The notes below the pieces were generated by a model. That model was not told where the DNA came from. It searched no databases and saw nothing but the letters and a program-made list of their open reading frames with translations. A DNA stretch of 64,000 nucleotides, from positions 62,001-126,000 of the forward strand of contig CAWEZI010000004.1 of assembly GCA_963813525.1 (NCBI GenBank). Reading direction: 5' to 3'. Shown piece by piece: positions 49,663 to 57,915 of the stretch (positions within the stretch are counted from its first letter, which is position 1; each line of letters begins with the position of its first letter). This stretch comes from Bog-756 sp963813525. Its GTDB lineage: Bacteria > Actinomycetota > Acidimicrobiia > Acidimicrobiales > RAAP-2. The translations under genes were made by a program, and so were the position numbers.

Positions 49663-50282
49663 TGGCCACCCGCAAGGCGGCCGAGGACCTCCGGGAGGTC
49701 ATTCGGGACTTTCGCCGCGACCAGGTCATCGCTGTGGCCCGGCGCCTGTTCGGCGAGCGCGGCACGACCGACGTCTCCATGGACGACATCGCCGCCGAGG
49801 CGGGTGTGGCCCGCTCAACCGTGTACGTCTATTTCGCCAACCGGGACGAGCTGCTGCGCGCCTGCCTGAAGGGCATGCACAACCAGCTGCTGGAGGACGT
49901 CGCCGACACCTGGGAAGAGGATGCGGCTCCGGCGCGCCGTCTGCAGAGACTCATCGAGGGCCTGCTGGACCGGATCGACGCCGACCCCGCCTTCTTCCGG
50001 CTGGCGCTCATGACGCAGGGAACCGGCGCCCAAGGCGGCGAGGCCGTCGGCAACGAGCTGGCCCTTATCAGCCTCAACGTGGCCCGGCTGATGCGCGACC
50101 TCTTTGTCGACGGCGTGGCCACCGGCGACTTCCGACCGATGGAACCCGACATTGCCGTGGAACTGATCGGCCAGCAGATCTACGGGGCCATGTCCGTGCG
50201 TGCCGGCGAGCCTGCTCCTCGGCCAGCGGCCGACGTGGCCGCCAGCACCTGTTCGTTCATCCTGCACGGCCTGGGGACCTGA
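49662..50282 (+). CDS. TetR-family repressor of the P450 gene
   Basis: 206 residues. The N-terminal DNA-binding domain is AVARRLFGERGTTDVSMDDI, then AAEAGVARSTVYVYFANRDE, a standard TetR helix-turn-helix. The ligand domain (about 75-206) is divergent, as usual. The ATG shares one base with the P450 stop, so both come from one transcript. It probably binds the palindromes at 48346-48386 and is released by the P450's substrate or product (inference). Confidence 0.88.
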   Translation: MATRKAAEDLREVIRDFRRDQVIAVARRLFGERGTTDVSMDDIAAEAGVARSTVYVYFANRDELLRACLKGMHNQLLEDVADTWEEDAAPARRLQRLIEGLLDRIDADPAFFRLALMTQGTGAQGGEAVGNELALISLNVARLMRDLFVDGVATGDFRPMEPDIAVELIGQQIYGAMSVRAGEPAPRPAADVAASTCSFILHGLGT

Positions 50283-50294
50283 GTCCCCCCCGGC

Positions 50295-50570
50295 TCACCC
50301 TCCAGCGACGGCGGGGACGATCGAAACGGTTTGCCCGTCGGCCACCGGCGTGGCCAGCCCTTCGAGGAAGCGCACGTCCTCGTCGGCCAGGAACACGTTC
50401 ACGAACCGACGCAGCCCCCCGTCCTGGTCGAAGATCCGCTCGGCAAAGCCAGCGTGGGCGCTGTCGAGCGCCTTGAGCACCTCACCCACCGTCGTACCCT
50501 CCACGGTGACCTCACCGGCGCCGCCGGTGAGCGTGCGCAACTGCGTGGGGATCCGGACGGCGACGCTCAT
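50295..50570 (-). CDS. MoaD/ThiS-family sulfur-carrier protein
   Basis: 91 residues, a ubiquitin-like beta-grasp protein ending in the required Gly-Gly (VPAVAGG). AVRIPTQLRTLTGGAGEVTV and RFVNVFLADEDVRFLEG fit the family. After adenylation the C-terminal glycine carries a thiocarboxylate for sulfur transfer. It is coupled to threonine synthase (ATGA overlap at 50567-50570), and no molybdopterin or thiamin genes are nearby. CysO of mycobacteria, which feeds cysteine synthesis from O-phosphoserine, is the closest precedent. Confidence 0.88.
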   Translation of the reverse strand: MSVAVRIPTQLRTLTGGAGEVTVEGTTVGEVLKALDSAHAGFAERIFDQDGGLRRFVNVFLADEDVRFLEGLATPVADGQTVSIVPAVAGG

Positions 50571-51841
50571 CGGGGGGTCCCTCCGCCGATATCGCCGTTG
50601 AGCGACCCGAACTCGTCGCCCATGGCCGCAGCAAAAGCCTCGAGGGTGGGGGCGATCGTGGCCGTCGGCCCCACCGAACCGGAGAGGGCCTCGACTGTCT
50701 TGAGCCCGTGCCCGGTGACCATGACCACAACCCGCTCGTCGGATCGGACCACCCCCTGGTTGACCAACTTGACCAGCGAGGCAATGGTGACGCCACCAGC
50801 CGTTTCGGCGAAGATGCCCTCCGTCCGGGCCAGAAGACGGATGCCATCGAGTACCTCGTCATCGCTGACCGCGGCACACGATCCACTGGAAGAACGGATG
50901 GCGTCGAGGGCATACCACCCGTCGGCCGGGTTGCCGATGGCCAGCGATTTGGCGATGGTGTTCGGTTTGACCGGACGGATGGCGTCGGTTCCTTCGGCGA
51001 AGGCGGTAGCCACCGGTGAGCACCCGAGGGCCTGGGCCCCGGAGATGCGAACCGAAGGATTGACATCCAGCAGTCCCACCTTTGCCAGTTCTTCGAACCC
51101 CTTGGCCACCTTGGTGAGCTGGCTCCCCGATCCGATCGGTACCACCACATGGTCCGGCGCCTGCCACCCCAACTGCTCGGCCACTTCGAAGGCCAAGGTC
51201 TTCGATCCCTCGGCGTAGTAGGTACGCACGTTGACGTTGACGAACGCCCACGACGGCTGTTCGCTGGTCAGCTCGGCGCAGAGGCGGTTGACGTCGTCGT
51301 AACTACCCTCGACGGCGATGACCCGACCTCCGTAGACGGCGGTCATCATCACCTTGGCCGACTCGAGGTCGTGCGGGATGAGAACCACCGACTCCATCCC
51401 GGCCCGTGCGGCGTGGGCAGCCACCGAGTTGGCCAGGTTGCCGGTGGAGGCGCAGGCGGCGATCTTGAACCCGAGCTGCCGGGCCTTGGTGAGAGCCACC
51501 GACACCACCCGGTCCTTGAACGAACCGGTGGGATTGGCAGTGTCGTCCTTGATCCACAACTCGCCCAGTCCCAACTCGGCGGCTAGCCGATCGGCTCGGA
51601 CCAACGGCGTGAACCCGGCACCCAGGTCAACCGGCGCGGCATCGGACACCGGGAGCAGTGGGGCATATCGCCAAATGGTCCGCGGGCCGGCGGCGATGCT
51701 GTCCCGGCTGATGGCGGCCGCCACCCGCTCGTAGTCGTAAGTCACTTCAAGCGGCCCGAAGCAGAAGTCGCACACGTGCAGTGCCTCGGCGGGATAGCCA
51801 CGTCCACATTCACGGCAGCGCAGCCCAGAAACGAAATCCAC
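50567..51841 (-). CDS. thrC: Threonine synthase
   Basis: 424 residues from a GTG at 51841 with a GAGGAG site. An N-terminal zinc-ribbon (LRCRECGRGYP and VCDFCFGPLE) precedes the PLP fold. The PLP lysine is in NPTGSFKDRVVSVAL near residue 115, and STGNLANSVAAHAARAGM and PIGSGSQLTKVAKGFEEL are the cofactor and substrate loops. It converts O-phosphohomoserine to threonine. Coupling to a MoaD-like carrier hints that this homologue could act in sulfur-amino-acid synthesis instead, because the family also includes cysteine synthases. Confidence 0.88.
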   Translation of the reverse strand: MDFVSGLRCRECGRGYPAEALHVCDFCFGPLEVTYDYERVAAAISRDSIAAGPRTIWRYAPLLPVSDAAPVDLGAGFTPLVRADRLAAELGLGELWIKDDTANPTGSFKDRVVSVALTKARQLGFKIAACASTGNLANSVAAHAARAGMESVVLIPHDLESAKVMMTAVYGGRVIAVEGSYDDVNRLCAELTSEQPSWAFVNVNVRTYYAEGSKTLAFEVAEQLGWQAPDHVVVPIGSGSQLTKVAKGFEELAKVGLLDVNPSVRISGAQALGCSPVATAFAEGTDAIRPVKPNTIAKSLAIGNPADGWYALDAIRSSSGSCAAVSDDEVLDGIRLLARTEGIFAETAGGVTIASLVKLVNQGVVRSDERVVVMVTGHGLKTVEALSGSVGPTATIAPTLEAFAAAMGDEFGSLNGDIGGGTPR

Positions 51842-52111
51842 GTCAGTCTCCTCATCGCTCGGGCATTGGCACCTGGCGTGGATCCGGATCTGCGGACAGA
51901 TCCTTCTTCGCACTCTGGTTGCCGCGGCGTCGCAGGGCCCGGTCCCTCAGCCGCTCTGGATGATGGCATCCATTCTGGACGAAAAGGAGGCCGCCGTCAA
52001 TGCGGCCTCCACGGCTGGGCCAAGGCCCGACCTTCCGTACGCCATCAGCCGCTGACGCCGTGCTCGACACCGCTGTCCGCACCATGGGCCAGGGTGAGCG
52101 AAGATGGCTTC

Positions 52112-52918
52112 ATGGCCACCGCTCTCACCCCCGGTGAACACGCGGACCGGTTCTCGCACTCGCAGTTCGACGCCAAGCTGCTGCTCGAGTGTAAAGGGGA
52201 CCGGCGGATCGCCGTCTGTGTTCCGGCCCGCAACGAGGCCTCCACGGTCGGCCCAGTGGTCGACGCCATCCTGTCGACCCTCGGAACATCCACCGGTGAT
52301 GTTCCCCTGATCGACGAGGTCGTGGTCACCGACGACGGCTCCACCGACCGAACCGCGGCCGAAGCAGCCGAGGCCGGTGCCCGGGTCATCGCCGCCGAGG
52401 CACCGCACGGGGGAAAGGGACAGGCCATGCGGTCGGCCCTGCGGGCCACCGATGCCGAACTCATCGCCTTCGTCGACGCCGACGTGACCAATTTCGGGGC
52501 CCACTTCGTGACCGGACTGCTCGGGCCTCTTTTATTGGACGACTCGCTCACCCTGGTCAAGGGCTTGTACAAGCGGCCCCTCCACGGCGAGCCTGACGGC
52601 GGCGGCCGGGTGACCGAGTTGATGGCCAAGCCGGTCATCGATGTCCTCTTCCCCCACCTGGCGTACATCGAGCAACCTCTGGCCGGCGAGACCGCAGCCC
52701 CCCGATGGGTCCTGGAGACGTGCGGTCTGGCCGACGGCTACGCGGTCGAACTGGCTCTCCTGATCGACGTCGCCGCCCGTTTCGGGGTCGAGACGATCGC
52801 CCAGGTCGACCTGGGCATACGAGTGCACCGCAATCGCCCGCTCTCGGAGTTGCGGCCCCAGGCCACCGACATCCTGCGGGCGGCGTTGGCCCGTGCCCCT
52901 CTGATCACACCGGACTGA
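52112..52918 (+). CDS. gpgS: Glucosyl-3-phosphoglycerate synthase-like glycosyltransferase
   Basis: 268 residues from the ATG at 52112 (a GTG at 52094 is also possible). Short for the family, which is usually near 320. GT2/GT81 motifs are VCVPARNEASTVGPVVDAIL, VVVTDDGSTDRTAAEA, and the metal-binding FVDADVTNFGAHFV. The acceptor region shows LVKGLYKRPL and TCGLADGYAVELALLIDVA. GpgS transfers glucose from a nucleotide sugar to 3-phosphoglycerate, the first step to glucosylglycerate. The product is a compatible solute, and in mycobacteria a primer for methylglucose polysaccharide. The product identity is inferred from the motifs. Confidence 0.85.
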   Translation: MATALTPGEHADRFSHSQFDAKLLLECKGDRRIAVCVPARNEASTVGPVVDAILSTLGTSTGDVPLIDEVVVTDDGSTDRTAAEAAEAGARVIAAEAPHGGKGQAMRSALRATDAELIAFVDADVTNFGAHFVTGLLGPLLLDDSLTLVKGLYKRPLHGEPDGGGRVTELMAKPVIDVLFPHLAYIEQPLAGETAAPRWVLETCGLADGYAVELALLIDVAARFGVETIAQVDLGIRVHRNRPLSELRPQATDILRAALARAPLITPD

Positions 52919-52970
52919 CCGAGGCCGCCGGTGCCATGCGGCAGCCGGGCCGACAGGCCCACAAGAACCC

Positions 52971-54707
52971 TCAGGCCGACACGCACGCAGCCTCACGACC
53001 GGCTTCGCCATCAGCGGAGGGGGCAGCGGCAACGGCTGCGGCCGAGGTGGCGGGCTGCCGGACCAGCCACTCGGGCTGAGCACCACCAACAGGCGTGGTC
53101 ACGGCAACCGGTGGGCTTCCGACGGTGGACCGGCGCGCCACCCGACGACCGGGGATGATCAGGGCGCTCAATGCGCCAAGGGCTACCACCGCGGCGCCGA
53201 CGTAGACCGCCGGTGTCATCCCGGCGACGTAGGACGCTCCCGAGCTGTAGCTGCCGTGGGCGCTGAAGACGGCGCCCAGGACGGCGATGCCGAGCACGCC
53301 CCCCAGCTCGCGGAAGGCGCTGTTGGCGCCCGAGGCAATGCCCTCCAGAGCGGTGGGAACGGTCGACAGCACCAGTGAGGCCAGCGGAACGAAAAACAGG
53401 GTCATGCCCAATCCGCTGACCACGAACGGGACCACCATGTCGACGTAGGGAGTGGTTGGTGTGACCAGCAAGGCCAACCAGGTCAGTCCGGTGGCTTGGA
53501 GAACCAGCCCGGACACCACCAGGGGCTTCCCGCCCCATCGTTCGGCCAGCATGCCCACCACCGGCGCCAGCAACATGGGCATGGCCGTCCACGGCAGCAC
53601 CCGGATCCCGGCGGCCAGCGGGGAGAGACCTTGAACGGTCTGCAGGAACTGGGTGAGAAAGAAGATCGAGCCGAACATCCCGAAACTGAACAACATGGCG
53701 GTCACGTTGACCGAGGCAAAGCCCCGATGGCGGAAGAGGCGGATGTCCAGCATGGGGTGGGTGGAGCGGAGCTCCCAGATCACGAAGGTGGCCAGGGCCA
53801 CCGCCCCGATGACGAACGAGCCGAGCACCGACTGGCTGGTCCACCCATGGCCGTTGCCCCGCACCAATCCGAGGACGACACCGAACAGTCCGATGCTGAC
53901 CAGGCCGACCCCGACCAGGTCGAGACGAGCGCGGGCTCCGCGGGACTCGGACAGCTTCCACCAGGCCAGAGGAGCGAGGACGGCACCGACGGGCACGTTC
54001 AACCAGAAGATGTACTGCCACGACCATCCGGTGGTGACGGCTCCGCCCACCAGGGGTCCTATGGCCACAGCGGCACCACCGATGGCGCCCCACAGTCCGA
54101 GGGCCATATTGCGGCGGTGAGCAGGGACGGCCGCACTGAGAAGGGTCAGTGACAGGGGCATGATCATGGCGCCACCGGCACCCTGGATGGCTCGGGCGGT
54201 GACCAGAAAGGCGATGTTGGGCGACAGCGCGGCCATGGCCGAGGCGGTGGTGAACAGGATGATGCCGAGGACGAAGATACGGCGGCGGCCGAATCGCTCA
54301 CCCACTGCTGCCGCAGACAGCAACAGGACGGCGAAGGTGAGGGTGTAGGCGTTGACGGTCCACTCCAGACCGGACAGCCCGGCGTGGAGATGGACCCGGA
54401 TGACAGGCAGGGCCGTCGACACCACCAGGTTGTCGAGCGACGCCATGAACAGGGCCAGACCGGTTATGACCACGGCCCAGACGGCACGCGACGAGGCCCG
54501 GGAAGGACGGCCCTCCGCCTCGGGCTGACCGGCCGAAGCTGGAGAGACGCCTCGATCCTTCCGCCATAACGACCGGCGCATCCGACCCCAAGGGGAGCCG
54601 GTCCGTCCGGCCCGTGGATCGGTAAGCCCTGGGGAGCTAGGTTGTGATTGATCACTAGATACACGGGGCAAAAAGAGAGGGACGGTAAAGGGCTGGTTCG
54701 TGCTCAT
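52971..54707 (-). CDS. DHA2-type MFS drug exporter (EmrB/QacA-like)
   Basis: 578 residues from the ATG at 54707, which overlaps the tetR stop (ATGA) and has GGAGGT upstream; the frame stays open through tetR, but that part is not coding. A 70-residue S/R-rich cytoplasmic N terminus precedes 14 transmembrane segments. Motif D1 is LDNLVVSTALPVIRVHL, and motif A is AVGERFGRRRIFVLG. GLWGAIGGAAVAIGPLVGGA is the exporter motif C. It expels drugs or natural products. It is co-transcribed with and probably repressed by the upstream TetR. A Rossmann-like A/P-rich tail is unconserved. Confidence 0.9.
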   Translation of the reverse strand: MSTNQPFTVPLFLPRVSSDQSQPSSPGLTDPRAGRTGSPWGRMRRSLWRKDRGVSPASAGQPEAEGRPSRASSRAVWAVVITGLALFMASLDNLVVSTALPVIRVHLHAGLSGLEWTVNAYTLTFAVLLLSAAAVGERFGRRRIFVLGIILFTTASAMAALSPNIAFLVTARAIQGAGGAMIMPLSLTLLSAAVPAHRRNMALGLWGAIGGAAVAIGPLVGGAVTTGWSWQYIFWLNVPVGAVLAPLAWWKLSESRGARARLDLVGVGLVSIGLFGVVLGLVRGNGHGWTSQSVLGSFVIGAVALATFVIWELRSTHPMLDIRLFRHRGFASVNVTAMLFSFGMFGSIFFLTQFLQTVQGLSPLAAGIRVLPWTAMPMLLAPVVGMLAERWGGKPLVVSGLVLQATGLTWLALLVTPTTPYVDMVVPFVVSGLGMTLFFVPLASLVLSTVPTALEGIASGANSAFRELGGVLGIAVLGAVFSAHGSYSSGASYVAGMTPAVYVGAAVVALGALSALIIPGRRVARRSTVGSPPVAVTTPVGGAQPEWLVRQPATSAAAVAAAPSADGEAGREAACVSA

Positions 54708-55339
54708 GCAGGGACCTCCGTGGTCGTGGCCTGGTCGGCGCGGTGATGGTTCTCGAGGGCTTGGGTGGCGGCCCGGATGGCCTGGGCCTTCTCGGGTACC
54801 GGGCACAGGCTCTGTGCCCAATGATCGGGGAGGGAGAGAAGATCGATGGCGGACATGACGTTGATCAGCATTCCCATGGCGAAGAAGGCGCGGAGCTCGT
54901 CGTCGGAAAGTTGGGTGCGCTCGTTGACCACCTCGGCCAGCACTTCGAAGGTGCGGCGGCAACTGCGGGCGATGTCCGGATCGGCCGGGGCGGCAGCGAA
55001 GCCGTGCAACTGAACCTGGAGGAGCTCGGGATCCTGCATCAGCTCGACGTATGCCTGGCCCATCGCCGCCAGTGCCTCTTCTCCCTCGAGCCCATCGCTG
55101 GCGGCGGTGAGACCGGCGATGATCCGATCGGCAACCAGGTCGAACGTGGCTACGAACAGGTCTTTCTTGGTTCCGAACAGCCTGAACAGATAGGGCTGGG
55201 AGATGCCGGCCCTCGAGGCGATGGCCTCGGTCGAGGTTCCGGCATAGCCGGACAGGGCAAATTCGGTGATGGCCGCAGCCAGAACGGCGGTACGCCGTTC
55301 GTCGGCCGTCTGTCGTGCGGGAACCATCATGGGGGTCAT
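54704..55339 (-). CDS. TetR-family repressor of the adjacent exporter
   Basis: 211 residues from the first ATG; the promoter evidence favours starting at the ATG at 55330 (208 residues). The DNA-binding domain reads AVLAAAITEFALSGYAGTST, then IASRAGISQPYLFRLFGTKK. The ligand domain is helical. It is in one operon with the MFS exporter and upstream of it, the usual self-repressed arrangement. A palindrome lies in the promoter spacer just before it. Confidence 0.9.
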   Translation of the reverse strand: MTPMMVPARQTADERRTAVLAAAITEFALSGYAGTSTEAIASRAGISQPYLFRLFGTKKDLFVATFDLVADRIIAGLTAASDGLEGEEALAAMGQAYVELMQDPELLQVQLHGFAAAPADPDIARSCRRTFEVLAEVVNERTQLSDDELRAFFAMGMLINVMSAIDLLSLPDHWAQSLCPVPEKAQAIRAATQALENHHRADQATTTEVPA

Positions 55340-55367
55340 TGTAAGTGGTCACTCACTACCAAGTCAA
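55338..55367 (-). promoter_or_regulatory. Promoter and operator of the tetR-exporter operon
   Basis: On the minus strand: TTGACT (55367-55362), 18 bp, TACAAT (55343-55338). The spacer contains the palindrome AGTG-GT-CACT (55344-55353). Transcription would begin near 55331, so the first ATG (55339) is outside the mRNA and a leaderless start at 55330 is likely. Confidence 0.65.
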
Positions 55368-55414
55368 TCCCCTCCCTCCGCTCGCTGCAGAGAGCCAACG
55401 GGTAGCGTCCCTCC

Positions 55415-56842
55415 ATGGCCCCGGACGCCACGCCCTCCCACGGTGCCCTGTCCTTGGCCGACACCGTGCTGGTATCGAACCGGGGGCCCCTGGCCTTCCA
55501 TGAGGAGAACGGTCGACCGGTCCCCGGCACAGTAGGTGGCGGCCTGGCCGGATCGCTCCACCCGCTGGTGGTGGACACCGGTGCCACCTGGGTGGCCTGC
55601 GCCCTCAGCGGGGCCGACCGGGCGGCGGCCGCGGCCGGGCTCATGACCGACGACGGACTGGCGATCGAGCTGGTCGACCCCGATCCCGATCGCTACAGCA
55701 TGGCCTACAACGTCATCTCCAATGCGACGCTGTGGTACTGCCACCACCACCTCTTCGATGCAGCCCGTCGCCCTCGAGCCGATCGTCGTTGGTGGGAGGC
55801 GTGGGACGCCTACAGGGAACTCAACAACCAGTTCGCCCATACGGTGGCCAAGGTCGCACCGGAAGGCGGTCGGGTGTTGGTGCAGGACTACCACCTCGCT
55901 CTGACCGGGACCGAACTGGCCCGCCTTCGACCCGACCTGCACACGGTGTACTTCACCCACACACCGTTCGCCGACCCCTCCATCCTGCACATGCTGCCGA
56001 CGTCGGTCAGCACCGAGCTCCTGTCGAGCATGGCCGACTTCGCTGCGTGCGGGTTCCACACAGAGCGGTGGGCCGCCGCCTTCCGCCAGGCCCTGGTCTT
56101 TCCCCGGACCGAGGGCGGAGCCGGCAGGGCGGACATCTCGACCTTTGTGTCGCCGCTTTCGACCGACGCCGTCAGACTGCGGTCGTCGATGACCGACCCC
56201 GCCGTTCGGACAGCGGCCGCCGCTCTGGAGGACAAGATCGGAGGGCCCGACCGCCAGGTCATCGTCCGGGTGGACAGGATGGAGCTGTCGAAGAACCTGC
56301 TCCGTGGGTTCTGGGCTTTCGACGAGCTGCTCGAGAACGAACCGCAGAGGCGGGGGCGGGTGGTTCTGGTAGCCCTGGCCTATCCCACCCGTCAAGGTCT
56401 GCCCGACTATCTCGCCTACCAGAACGAGGTGGAATCGACGGTGGATCGGATCAATCAGCGCTGGGCCACGCCGGGATGGACCCCGATCGTCCTCGAAGTC
56501 GACGACGACTACCCGCGGTCGCTCGCTGCCCTGTCCCGCTACGACGTTCTGCTGGTCAACCCGGTCAGGGACGGTCTGAACCTGGTGGCCAAGGAGGGTC
56601 CTCTGATCAACACCCGTGAGGGTGTGCTCGTTCTGTCCCACGAAGCGGGGGCCTTCGCGGAACTGGGGCCGGCCGCTGTTGGCATCAACCCCTTCGACGT
56701 GTCCGGCACGGCCACCGCCCTGTCAGCGGCTCTCGACATGGAACGGCCCGAGCGGGCGGCGCGTTCCGATCGGCTGGTCGAATTGGTTCTGGCCCGCCAG
56801 CCTGCCGACTGGCTATGGGACCAGCTCACCGCAGCCGGCTGA
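55415..56842 (+). CDS. otsA: GT20 glycosyltransferase, trehalose-6-phosphate synthase-like
   Basis: 475 residues. GT20 landmarks are VLVSNRGPLAFH, GTVGGGLAGSL, LVQDYHLALTGTELARLRPD, TVYFTHTPFADPSI, and DRMELSKNLLRGFWAFDELL (the Arg/Lys pair binding the nucleotide sugar). DGLNLVAKEGPLI near residue 400 ends the active site. The family makes trehalose-6-phosphate from UDP-glucose and glucose-6-phosphate, or glucosylglycerol-phosphate. Sequence drift from OtsA of E. coli makes the exact acceptor uncertain. With GpgS nearby, both may serve osmotic or storage solutes. Confidence 0.8.
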   Translation: MAPDATPSHGALSLADTVLVSNRGPLAFHEENGRPVPGTVGGGLAGSLHPLVVDTGATWVACALSGADRAAAAAGLMTDDGLAIELVDPDPDRYSMAYNVISNATLWYCHHHLFDAARRPRADRRWWEAWDAYRELNNQFAHTVAKVAPEGGRVLVQDYHLALTGTELARLRPDLHTVYFTHTPFADPSILHMLPTSVSTELLSSMADFAACGFHTERWAAAFRQALVFPRTEGGAGRADISTFVSPLSTDAVRLRSSMTDPAVRTAAAALEDKIGGPDRQVIVRVDRMELSKNLLRGFWAFDELLENEPQRRGRVVLVALAYPTRQGLPDYLAYQNEVESTVDRINQRWATPGWTPIVLEVDDDYPRSLAALSRYDVLLVNPVRDGLNLVAKEGPLINTREGVLVLSHEAGAFAELGPAAVGINPFDVSGTATALSAALDMERPERAARSDRLVELVLARQPADWLWDQLTAAG

Positions 56843-56890
56843 GCGGGAGCGCAGTGCGGGCGCGGCGCGCCTGTGGCCGATGCCCCCCGG

Positions 56891-57493
56891 TCAGGCGGCC
56901 GTAGTGGTCGTCGCCGAATTGTCGCTCAGATCGGGACCGGCGACCACGATGACCTTGGCCGTGCCGACCGAGCTCACGGGTGCCGCGCTGGTGTAGGGCA
57001 CAACGGCTGAGGCCGGCAGGCTCAGGCTCGAGGCGATGGATGCGGCCGAGGCCTCGAACCCGGGCATGTAGTAGACGCTGGAGGTGGTGACATCAGAGGT
57101 GGCGTTGGCCGGCGGCAGCATGTCCCACCCACTGGCCTGGATCCGGGCCGACAGAGCGGCCGCCGCCCCGGTCACGCCCGAGGCGTTGGTGACCAGCACC
57201 GGAACCTTGCTCGGTGGCACGGTGGTGGTGGTGGTCGGCGGGGGGTGCGCCGATTTCGATGAATGTGAAGGCTTGGTGGTAGAGGTGGCCGATGTCGATG
57301 CCGGAGGCGAAACCGAAGGCGATGCCGATGCTGGCGGCGTCTTGGAGGCGGAGGGGTGGATATCGCTGAGGACCAGCACCGTTGCGCCCACAAACAGGAT
57401 CAGAACGATGCCCGCCCGTACCAAAGGAAATCCGCCTGCCCGTCGGCCCGAGCCCCGGTGAGGTTGTCCGTCGTTCTCGGGAGGGTTGGCCAC
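56891..57493 (-). CDS. LytR_C domain membrane-anchored protein
   Basis: 200 residues from a GTG at 57493 (start uncertain; a TTG is 18 nt upstream). One transmembrane helix near residues 25-45 (AGIVLILFVGATVLVL) is followed by a 55-residue S/T/P-rich linker. The LytR_C domain (about 100-195) follows: VPVLVTNASGVTGAAAALSA, SDVTTSSVYYMPGFEASAAS, and AKVIVVAGPDLS near the end. This domain is attached to LytR-CpsA-Psr enzymes or occurs alone; its role is unclear. It faces outside the membrane. Convergent with otsA. Confidence 0.82.
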   Translation of the reverse strand: MANPPENDGQPHRGSGRRAGGFPLVRAGIVLILFVGATVLVLSDIHPSASKTPPASASPSVSPPASTSATSTTKPSHSSKSAHPPPTTTTTVPPSKVPVLVTNASGVTGAAAALSARIQASGWDMLPPANATSDVTTSSVYYMPGFEASAASIASSLSLPASAVVPYTSAAPVSSVGTAKVIVVAGPDLSDNSATTTTAA

Positions 57494-57637
57494 TGGGCGC
57501 CAGCCTGCCAACCACAGCCGGGAGAAGCAAGGGTTTCCCCGACATCATCGTTTATGGGCTCCCCGCCCATCGTCACCGCCGCCCGCGAGGGGGCCCGTAA
57601 GATGGTTGGTGCGGGAGTTGCTCTGACCTCGCAACCG

Positions 57638-57713
57638 GCCGGTGTGGCGCAGTTGGTAGCGCAGACGACTTGTAATCGTCAGGTCGTGGGTTCGATTCCC
57701 ACCGCCGGCTCCA
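57638..57713 (+). tRNA. tRNA-Thr (anticodon UGU)
   Basis: A 76-nt cloverleaf with encoded CCA. Acceptor GCCGGTG pairs with CGCCGGC, anticodon stem GACGA/TCGTC holds loop CTTGTAA (anticodon TGT), and the T arm is GTGGG-TTCGATT-CCCAC. Confidence 0.96.
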
Positions 57714-57719
57714 GTGTGA

Positions 57720-57731
57720 TGTCGCGCGACA
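57720..57731. repeat. Palindromes just after tRNA-Thr
   Basis: TGTCGCGCGACA is a perfect 12-bp palindrome 6 nt after the tRNA. CGGTGT-CGCGGA-ACACCG (57739-57756) follows. The first resembles the palindrome after tRNA-Ser (3014-3027). The rest of 57757-57915 shows no gene that can be supported. Confidence 0.5.
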
Positions 57732-57915
57732 CAAGCAACGGTGTCGCGGAACACCGCTGGCCACGGATCCCGGCGAATCCGATCGACGGTTCGGGAATCG
57801 CGGAAACTGTCCAAGAATGTGCAGCGGTGACTCTGACTGAAAGTGATCTGTTCCTTCACGAAATGTTGCAAGGCCTCCCCGTCGGCTCTCCGAGTTCGCA
57901 CAGGTCGACCATGGA

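Noticed and set aside
52971..55352. A 793-codon frame covering tetR and the exporter
   Set aside because: The part upstream of 54707 is a shadow of tetR in another frame; the exporter begins at the ATG overlapping the tetR stop.
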